This document shows, in pieces, positions 6,977 to 11,713 of a stretch of 11,713 bases of DNA (positions within the stretch are counted from its first letter, which is position 1; each line of letters opens with the position of its first letter). The notes under the pieces are model-generated. The model was not told the DNA's origin and did no database searches. It was given only the letters and a program-made list of their open reading frames with translations. The stretch spans positions 1-11,713 of the forward strand of contig DAOUFM010000015.1 of the NCBI GenBank assembly GCA_034429975.1, written 5' to 3'. This DNA comes from UBA6170 sp034429975. Lineage in GTDB: Bacteria > Chloroflexota > Anaerolineae > Anaerolineales > Anaerolineaceae. Position numbers and translations under genes: made by a program.

Positions 6977-8333
6977 CCACCAGGCTGATGGATACCTCGG
7001 AAGAACCATGCGCGATCGCCAGCACGTTCACTTCGCTATCTGCCAGAGCGGTGAAGATCTTGCCGGCCACGCCCCAACGGTAACGCATTTGCGGGCAGAC
7101 GGCCGTAATGATGACCACCTCCTCACTGGCCCAGATGCGGTCGATATTGCGCTGCTCGATCTCGTGTGCTAGGCTGCTTTCCAGAACGGCCAGCACAGAC
7201 GGCGTCATATTCACCGGAACAGCAAAACACAGGGATTGTTCGGATGACGCTTCAGTGATGAAAGGTACGGTGGCACCGGTGGTGGCGACCGCGCTGAAAA
7301 TGCGAGCAGCTACACCCGGCACGCCCAGCATTCCACGACCTTCCACGTTAATGAGCTGTACATCCCGCACGGCGGTGACCGCTTTGATAATGCCGCCCTG
7401 CTTACCATTGCCGTTCAGATCGGCGGTAATCAATGTCCCGGGGTGTTCGGGGTTGAAAGTATTCAGCACTTTGAGGACTTTCCCGGCTTCAATCACCGGG
7501 CGGATGGTCTTAGGGTGCAAGACCTTAGCCCCAAAATATGCCAGTTCGGAGACTTCACGGTAAGAAAGCTCCGGGACGGTGTGGGCTTCTTTAGCCAGCC
7601 GCGGGTCAGCAGTCATGACGCCATCCACATCGGTATAAATCCTGACTTCGTCCGCGTCCAACACCACCCCCAGGATGGCGGCGGAATAATCCGAACCACC
7701 TCTGCCCAGCGTGGTGGGCGTGCCACCGGCTGTGGCGGCAATAAACCCGGTCACCACCGGTACGATATGCTGCGCAAATAACGGCTGCAGGGCTGACAGT
7801 GTTTTTTCGTGGGTTGGCGCCATCAGGGGCAGCGCTGCCTGGAATTTTTCATCGCTGACGATCAGTTGGGTGGCGTCTATTGCCTGAGCCTGGATCCCCT
7901 GGCTGCGCAAGATGGCTGCAATCACTCGCACTGCCAGGCGCTCGCCCAGCCCAACAACGGCATCCAATGCACGCGGCGATGCCTCCCCCAGCACGCCGAT
8001 CGCCTGTACCAGGTGCTTGAAGTTATCGATCAGTGCATCCATTTCGCCAGCTACCTGTGCCTGATCTGTTGGTTGGTAGTGCTGCAGCGCCTGATGGTGG
8101 CGTTCCTGCAGCACTTGTATCGTTTCCTGAAAGGGGATCTGGTTTCCTTTGGCTGCCTGCCGGGCACTTTCCAGGAGGGCATCGCTCACCCTCGAAAAGG
8201 CGGAAGAGACCACTACCACATTCTGCCAGCCCTGCTTAGCCTGGTTCACAATTTTTACCACCTGTGCCAAACCTTCCAGGCTGCCGACTGAGGAACCACC
8301 AAATTTAATGACCAGTGTATTTTTATTATTCAT
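6909..8333 (-). CDS. lysC: Aspartate kinase, monofunctional
   Basis: A 474-residue cytosolic enzyme that phosphorylates L-aspartate with ATP, the first step toward lysine, threonine and methionine. The kinase domain has the N-terminal KFGGSSV (10-16), GLGERLA (128-134), the substrate and ATP site TLGRGGSDYSA (208-218) and TDVDGVMTADPR (234-245). Two ACT domains follow. The first (about 324-400) contains GVPGVAARIF and SSEQSLCFAV, and the second (about 406-470) contains GVAGKIFTAL and AIAHGSSEVSISLVV. The ACT sequence style is closest to the ThrA-type kinases that are often fused to homoserine dehydrogenase, but this protein ends after the ACT pair, so the dehydrogenase must be elsewhere. Feedback control by a pathway amino acid is expected; which one cannot be read here. 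ACGGAG lies nine bases before the start. It is second in an operon, 13 bases after the cystathionine gamma-synthase stop. The symbol lysC is used generically. Confidence 0.93.
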   Translation of the reverse strand: MNNKNTLVIKFGGSSVGSLEGLAQVVKIVNQAKQGWQNVVVVSSAFSRVSDALLESARQAAKGNQIPFQETIQVLQERHHQALQHYQPTDQAQVAGEMDALIDNFKHLVQAIGVLGEASPRALDAVVGLGERLAVRVIAAILRSQGIQAQAIDATQLIVSDEKFQAALPLMAPTHEKTLSALQPLFAQHIVPVVTGFIAATAGGTPTTLGRGGSDYSAAILGVVLDADEVRIYTDVDGVMTADPRLAKEAHTVPELSYREVSELAYFGAKVLHPKTIRPVIEAGKVLKVLNTFNPEHPGTLITADLNGNGKQGGIIKAVTAVRDVQLINVEGRGMLGVPGVAARIFSAVATTGATVPFITEASSEQSLCFAVPVNMTPSVLAVLESSLAHEIEQRNIDRIWASEEVVIITAVCPQMRYRWGVAGKIFTALADSEVNVLAIAHGSSEVSISLVVSANDLHATIAAIHPLTMNGRE

Positions 8334-8346
8334 GATACCGGCTCCG

Positions 8347-9570
8347 TTAACTCAAATTTGCCTGCAGCCAATCAAAGGCTTGTTGTAGGTCGGCGATTAA
8401 ATCACCGGCATCTTCAATTCCAAGAGAGTAACGCACCAGGTTATCCTTGATACCCCAGGCGGCCCGATCTTCTGCGCTGATCGAATAATAGGAAAGCAAC
8501 GCGGGCTGGTTCACCAGACTTTCAGCACCCCCCAGGGATGGCGTGATATACGGGACCTGCAGGCGGTCAAGGAAACGAGCGGTTTGTTCCAGGTTCGCTT
8601 TCAGGGTGAAGGAGACCACCCCGCCAAAACCGGACATCTGCCGTTTGGCGATGGCATGGTCGGGGTGGTTGGGCAAACCAGGGTAAAAGACTTCCTCGAC
8701 CAATGGTTGAGTGAGCAAGTATTCTGCCAGTTCTTGGGCACTCTGATTTTGATGGCGAACACGCAGCCCCAATGTTTTGATGCCACGCAGCAGTAAATAA
8801 GCATTATATGGGTCCATAACTGCCCCCAGCAGGTTGTTGTGTTCACGAATTTGATCCACCAATTTCTGCTGGCCGATGACCACTCCGGAAAGTAAATCAT
8901 GATGGCCGCCCAGGTATTTCGTCCCGGAGTGCAACACCAGATCGATACCAAAATCCAGGGGTTTCAAATTGATAGGAGTGGCAAAGGTGGAATCAATCAT
9001 CGTCAGGAGGTCGTGTTTTTTTGCGGTTTTCACGAGGTGTTCAATATCCACCACGCGCAGGTAGGGGTTGGTGGGTGTTTCCGTCAGGATCAGGCATGTA
9101 TTAGTGCGGATGGCTGCTTCCAGATCGCCATTATTAACGGTGGAAACACACGTACTCTCCACACCAAAACGCTGCAGAAAGTTCATTCCAAATTCACGGG
9201 TTTTGCGGTAGATATCATCGGTGTAGATGATATGGTCGCCCGCTTTCAGGAAGGTCAACAAACTGGTGGTGACGGCTGCCATCCCGGAGGCAAACAACAG
9301 GGCGGCTTCTCCGCCTTCCAGGGCAGCCAGACGCTTTTCAACCGCCATGACCGTTGGGTTGCCGTAGCGCCCATATTCCAGACGATTGGTGGGGGTGCCG
9401 TTGTTTTTAGCGCTTGTGAATTGACAGATATCCTCATAGCTGTCAAAAACATAGGTAGAGGTGGGCACGATTGGGTCAATCAGTGAATGATAGGGTTTCT
9501 GACGTTGCTCCCCGGCATGAACACTGCGGGTGGATGCGGAATTCTGGGTGGTTGTTTGGTTGAAAGTCAT
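8347..9570 (-). CDS. metB: Cystathionine gamma-synthase, plant-like
   Basis: A 407-residue PLP enzyme of the Cys/Met-metabolism family that joins an activated homoserine to cysteine to make cystathionine. RLEYGRYGNPT (63-73) is the phosphate-binding and active-site tyrosine region, FASGMAA (93-99) binds cofactor, TETPTNP (163-169) precedes the cofactor aspartate in MIDSTFATP (191-199), and HSGTKYLGGH (214-223) holds the PLP lysine at 218. From memory, DIYRKTR, FATPINLKPL, RQMSGFGGVVSF and the end of the chain are closer to the plant enzymes than to E. coli MetB. Homoserine esters used by this family differ (acetyl, succinyl, phospho), and the choice here is unresolved; cystathionine lyase or O-acetylhomoserine sulfhydrylase activity is a less likely alternative. 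AAGGAG (9582-9577) lies six bases before the start. It is first in an operon with aspartokinase, controlled by the leader at 9571-9755. Confidence 0.88.
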   Translation of the reverse strand: MTFNQTTTQNSASTRSVHAGEQRQKPYHSLIDPIVPTSTYVFDSYEDICQFTSAKNNGTPTNRLEYGRYGNPTVMAVEKRLAALEGGEAALLFASGMAAVTTSLLTFLKAGDHIIYTDDIYRKTREFGMNFLQRFGVESTCVSTVNNGDLEAAIRTNTCLILTETPTNPYLRVVDIEHLVKTAKKHDLLTMIDSTFATPINLKPLDFGIDLVLHSGTKYLGGHHDLLSGVVIGQQKLVDQIREHNNLLGAVMDPYNAYLLLRGIKTLGLRVRHQNQSAQELAEYLLTQPLVEEVFYPGLPNHPDHAIAKRQMSGFGGVVSFTLKANLEQTARFLDRLQVPYITPSLGGAESLVNQPALLSYYSISAEDRAAWGIKDNLVRYSLGIEDAGDLIADLQQAFDWLQANLS

Positions 9571-9586
9571 GGTTCACTCCTTAACG

Positions 9587-9611
9587 AAAAAAAACTGCCC
9601 GATTTGGGCAG
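9587..9611 (-). terminator. Intrinsic terminator inside the metB leader (attenuator)
   Basis: Read on the minus strand, CTGCCC (9611-9606), a 5-base loop and GGGCAG (9600-9595) form a GC-rich hairpin, extendable by a G-U and an A-U pair, followed at once by eight T's (9594-9587). It lies after the promoter and ends 16 bases before the metB ATG, so it must be overcome for the operon to be expressed. Its 5' arm can alternatively pair with 9668-9660. Confidence 0.85.
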
Positions 9612-9668
9612 CTGTGAATACATAAAATTAAAGAACGCTAACGAGCGCTCACTGGATGGCAGCTGCCC
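9606..9668 (-). promoter_or_regulatory. Candidate antiterminator of the metB-lysC leader
   Basis: GGGCAGCTG (minus 9668-9660) is the exact complement of CAGCTGCCC (minus 9614-9606). The second copy contains the whole 5' arm of the terminator, so the 9-bp pairing and the terminator exclude one another. The 45-base loop between them includes the leader ORF stop codon and a GAGCGCTC palindrome. Either a translating ribosome or a ligand-binding fold could choose between the two structures. Confidence 0.65.
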
Positions 9669-9753
9669 TTCTATGTCGACATGACATCAACATACCATTT
9701 GTCTCGCTTAAGACACGGCTAGAAGATAACTGACGGACAGGAGTTGCATTCAT
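9649..9753 (-). CDS. Candidate 34-residue leader peptide of metB-lysC
   Basis: ATG at 9753-9751 lies about two bases after the predicted transcription start, so it would be translated leaderless, and the frame stays open for 34 codons to TGA at 9651-9649. Codons 21-25 read Met-Leu-Met-Ser-Cys, followed by a run of Arg and His using CGA, AGA and AGG, then Ala-Ala-Ala-Ile-Gln. Codons 28-32 cover the antiterminator arm (9668-9660). A ribosome waiting at Met codon 21 or 23 would leave this arm free, whereas one at the stop codon would cover it. That is the logic of amino-acid attenuation with methionine, or possibly cysteine, as the signal. An ORF this short can occur by chance, and an inner ATG (9693 or 9687) is an alternative start. 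Confidence 0.45.
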   Translation of the reverse strand: MNATPVRQLSSSRVLSETNGMLMSCRHRRAAAIQ

Positions 9754-9761
9754 TGTTTTTG

Positions 9762-9790
9762 AGTTTACTGGATGAATCCTGATACGTCAA
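9762..9790 (-). promoter_or_regulatory. Sigma70-like promoter of the metB-lysC operon
   Basis: On the minus strand TTGACG (9790-9785) and TAAACT (9767-9762) are separated by exactly 17 bases. The predicted start is near 9755, giving a leader of about 185 bases before metB. It stands back to back with the promoter of the lipoprotein gene, so one regulator could affect both. Confidence 0.6.
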
Positions 9791-9798
9791 GTTAAAAA

Positions 9799-9829
9799 TT
9801 GAAAAAAAGTGGCTATACTTTTGTATTAT
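9799..9829 (+). promoter_or_regulatory. Probable promoter of the lipoprotein gene
   Basis: TTGAAA (9799-9804) and TATTAT (9824-9829) are 19 bases apart; TATACT (9814-9819) is an alternative -10 box without a good -35. Either would give a short leader of 18-28 bases containing AAAAGGTG. Confidence 0.4.
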
Positions 9830-9853
9830 TCGTTACGATAAAAGGTGAATAAA

Positions 9854-10759
9854 ATGAAAACGATAAATTCAAGACCCGTTTTCGGAGTATTATTGATCCT
9901 ATTTCTAACGACATCCTGCTTAGGCACCTCCCTCAACACGGTAATACAACCAAAAAATGGTACCGGACCCGATGATTCGCAAATAGAATTAACCGCTACC
10001 GAACCAATTGTTTTAACTGCAACTTCAACCCTGACACCAACCATTACACCAACAGAAGAACCGACAGAAACGCCAACGATAACCCCAACGCCAACTTCCA
10101 CCGCGACCCCGACCGTGACCCCGACTGAGAAACCAGTCGTTGATGAGCGCATCTTTTTTGATCCACAATCGGTAGAGGATATCGATAAGTTGCTAGAATC
10201 GCCCAGCCCAATTACCGATCCAGAGGCGTTTGCGTTGTGGCAGGACGAATATATTAAATTAATCAACCAAAAACTGGAAACCTATACCGGTCCTTTTATG
10301 CAGGTTAGTTTTGCGGTAATAGATATGGGAGCATTTACGATTGGGATTAACCAATGGGTGGCAATCGCTTCTTACCAATTTACCTACATTGAAAATGGAA
10401 CGACCTTTACCATTGTAAATAAAACATTTGTTTTTAAAGATACTCATGGAAGCAATCTGTTGCTTACCGTTACGTTTTTACCAGAAAAGATCATTCCCTT
10501 TGATGATTTTTACATGAAAGAAGGGCTTTATAAACCTCCTAACAAACCGGGAACCTTAAGACTTGGATTTTTATTTGTTGATTTGTTAAGAATATTGATT
10601 ATGCCTGTTCCTTTTTTAAATGATTTTTTTCCCGAAGATATGGACGAAAATGAAACGTATCAATTAGTTGATAAGATCGTTCGTGACAAGGAATTAAGCA
10701 CAGATGATATTCAAAAAATAGCAAAAATGAGGTTCGTTTTAGAAGCTTATACGAATTAA
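9854..10759 (+). CDS. Thr/Pro-rich lipoprotein, function unknown
   Basis: A 301-residue exported protein, likely anchored to the outer face of the membrane. ATG 9854 is chosen because AAAAGGTG (9840-9847) is a good ribosome site six bases before it; the in-frame GTG at 9845 is part of that site. A signal peptide (residues 1-21) ends in FLTTSC, with Cys22 as the lipidated residue; Thr at position -3 is unusual but acceptable. Residues about 48-95 form a low-complexity tether of Thr-Pro-Thr units, typical of secreted proteins of Anaerolineae. After it, residues about 98-301 form a folded-looking domain with beta-rich stretches, for example VSFAVIDMGAFTIGINQWVA and FTYIENGTTFTIVNKTFVF, a hydrophobic LRLGFLFVDLLRILIMPV and an acidic helical end. 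I do not recognise this domain. The gene is lower in GC than its neighbours. It stops five bases before the end of the convergent reductase gene. Confidence 0.75.
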   Translation: MKTINSRPVFGVLLILFLTTSCLGTSLNTVIQPKNGTGPDDSQIELTATEPIVLTATSTLTPTITPTEEPTETPTITPTPTSTATPTVTPTEKPVVDERIFFDPQSVEDIDKLLESPSPITDPEAFALWQDEYIKLINQKLETYTGPFMQVSFAVIDMGAFTIGINQWVAIASYQFTYIENGTTFTIVNKTFVFKDTHGSNLLLTVTFLPEKIIPFDDFYMKEGLYKPPNKPGTLRLGFLFVDLLRILIMPVPFLNDFFPEDMDENETYQLVDKIVRDKELSTDDIQKIAKMRFVLEAYTN

Positions 10760-10764
10760 ACCCT

Positions 10765-11712
10765 TTATTTTGATATACCAGTACTGGCTTTATCGAGAGC
10801 GGTAACTTCAGCAGAAGTAAGCCTCCAACCCATTGCTCCGAGGTTTTCTGCGGCCTGGCGTGCATTCTTTGCCCCGGGAATGGGTATGGTGCCTTTACAG
10901 ATCGTCCAGTTCAGGGCAACCTGCGAAGGGGTTTTGCTATACTGGCTGCCGATCTCTTTCAGCAGGTTGATCAGAGGTAAAGCGCGGCGCAATTTCTCCG
11001 GGGGGAATATGTGCCGGCGTGGGCCAGTGGGTGGGTTATCGGGGCCATATTTTCCGGTCACCATGCCTTTTGCCAACGGGCTGTAGGCGATGATGGTGAT
11101 CTTGTTTTCCAGACAGTAATCGAGCAAGCCGTTCTCTTCGATGCTGCGATCGAATAAATTATATTGCACCTGATTGGACGCCAGAGGAACACCGGCTGCC
11201 AGCAGGGCCTCGTTGGCTTTTTTCGTTTGTTCCAGATTGAAATTAGAGACCCCAACAGCACGAGTAAGGCCAGCTTTGACAGCTTCTGCCAGTTCAACCA
11301 CATAATCCGGTCTGCTCCACAATCCGACTGGCCAATGGATTTGGTATAAATCTACCCGATCACGCTCCAGGCGTTTAAGACTCTTCCGGAGGGCTCTCAA
11401 AAGGGCGGCTTTTCGTATTCGCCAGGGGAAAGGGAAAAATTTGGTGGCTACTAAAACTTGTTGATTGGCAGTTGGGAGGAATTCACCCAGAAATCGTTCT
11501 GAACGGCCGGTGCCATAAACTTCAGCTGTGTCGAACCAGTTGGTGCCGTGCGCCAGGCTGACATCGAAAGCTTCACGAATATCGGCAGCGCTGTAGGTAT
11601 TGCCGCCAAAGCCCCACATCATCCGGTCGCCCCACGACCAGCATCCCACCCCAACCGGGGTAATCATTACATCTGTTTTTCCAAGTGCTACCAAATCCTG
11701 CGGTTTTTCCAT
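10765..11712 (-). CDS. Aldo/keto reductase
   Basis: A 315-residue NAD(P)H-dependent oxidoreductase with the TIM-barrel fold of the aldo/keto reductase superfamily. The catalytic tetrad is visible: Asp61 and Tyr66 in NWFDTAEVYG, Lys91 in VATKFF and His126 in LYQIHWP. GVSNFN (154-159), NQVQYNLFDR (180-189) and the cofactor-binding IPIPGAKNARQAAEN (276-290) complete the family pattern. The opening TPVGVGCWSWGD recalls cyanobacterial and plant chloroplast members. The natural substrate is not predictable; small aldehydes are the common case. The ATG is the next-to-last codon position of the window, so the ribosome site and promoter are not visible and an earlier start outside the window cannot be excluded, although the length is complete for the family. 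It converges with the lipoprotein gene with no terminator between them. Confidence 0.88.
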   Translation of the reverse strand: MEKPQDLVALGKTDVMITPVGVGCWSWGDRMMWGFGGNTYSAADIREAFDVSLAHGTNWFDTAEVYGTGRSERFLGEFLPTANQQVLVATKFFPFPWRIRKAALLRALRKSLKRLERDRVDLYQIHWPVGLWSRPDYVVELAEAVKAGLTRAVGVSNFNLEQTKKANEALLAAGVPLASNQVQYNLFDRSIEENGLLDYCLENKITIIAYSPLAKGMVTGKYGPDNPPTGPRRHIFPPEKLRRALPLINLLKEIGSQYSKTPSQVALNWTICKGTIPIPGAKNARQAAENLGAMGWRLTSAEVTALDKASTGISK

Positions 11713-11713
11713 T

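Noticed and set aside
6505..7083. Plus-strand open frame of 192 codons spanning the exporter and aspartokinase ends
   Set aside because: It overlaps two strong genes in other frames and its residues look like a shadow translation.
8899..9486. Long plus-strand open frame of 195 codons
   Set aside because: It is antisense to the well-supported cystathionine gamma-synthase gene, has no ribosome site and resembles no protein family.
9673..9682. Palindrome ATGTCGACAT on the metB leader as a repressor operator
   Set aside because: Perfect over ten bases but downstream of the predicted start and inside the leader ORF; a single short palindrome without a second copy is not enough to call an operator.
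9571..9755. SAM riboswitch or T-box in the metB leader
   Set aside because: None of the conserved core words of SAM-I/IV, SAM-II, SAM-III, SAH or the T-box antiterminator bulge could be found by eye; only the terminator/antiterminator pair is evident. A covariance-model search would be decisive.
10005..10134. DNA tandem repeat at the Thr/Pro region
   Set aside because: The repetition is at the amino-acid level (Thr-Pro units) with varied codons; it is a protein tether, not a satellite or CRISPR-like array.
10760..10764. Terminator between the convergent lipoprotein and reductase genes
   Set aside because: Only five bases separate the two stop codons and no hairpin with a T-run is visible around them.

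Overview
This window looks like a chromosomal stretch from a Chloroflexota bacterium, most likely of the class Anaerolineae. That assignment is inferred from style, not from a marker gene. The pointers are a lipoprotein with a long Thr/Pro-rich tether, a roughly 50% GC background broken by AT-rich patches, a plant-like cystathionine gamma-synthase, and a membrane protein starting MDYGEVFSKAWKIIWK. No rRNA, tRNA, CRISPR array, insertion sequence or complete mobile element was seen.

Layout. (1) Positions 1-618 are AT-rich and hold the wreck of an AAA_14/DUF4143-type ATPase gene. Its Walker half and its C-terminal tail are joined by an internal deletion with a frame change, and a perfect palindrome sits just upstream. 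(2) Positions 650-2497 hold a promoter and an SLC13-type anion permease with two cytosolic RCK_C (TrkA_C) domains. It ends at a bidirectional terminator shared with (3), a minus-strand multi-spanning membrane protein (2549-3532) carrying a natural Gly/Ser-rich loop. (4) Divergent from it is a 109-residue two-helix membrane protein (3675-4004). (5) Two plus-strand major facilitator exporters follow (4206-5480 and 5645-6871). The first probably has a leaderless transcript. The second is Bcr/CflA-like and has a strong hairpin in its leader. (6) Converging on them is a minus-strand operon, cystathionine gamma-synthase then aspartokinase (9570 down to 6909), for methionine and aspartate-family synthesis. 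(7) Positions 9854-10759 encode a Thr/Pro-rich lipoprotein divergent from that operon. (8) Positions 10765-11712 (minus) encode an aldo/keto reductase.

The most interesting part is the 5' leader of the cystathionine gamma-synthase/aspartokinase operon. A sigma70-like promoter (9790-9762, minus) is followed by a short ORF of 34 codons, a sequence that can form a 9-bp antiterminator, and an intrinsic terminator with an eight-T run ending 16 bases before the metB start codon. The ORF has Met-Leu-Met-Ser-Cys codons just upstream of the antiterminator arm, and its stop codon lies just downstream of that arm. This is the geometry expected of ribosome-mediated attenuation. It matches none of the SAM riboswitch or T-box signatures I looked for, so it may be an undescribed methionine/cysteine-responsive attenuator or a new riboswitch class.

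How the genes work together: only metB and lysC form a clear pathway unit, linking entry into the aspartate pathway to cystathionine formation. The permease could supply sulfate or another anion, but it is not adjacent to the sulfur genes. The two exporters are neighbours and may both remove toxic compounds, though substrates cannot be read from sequence.
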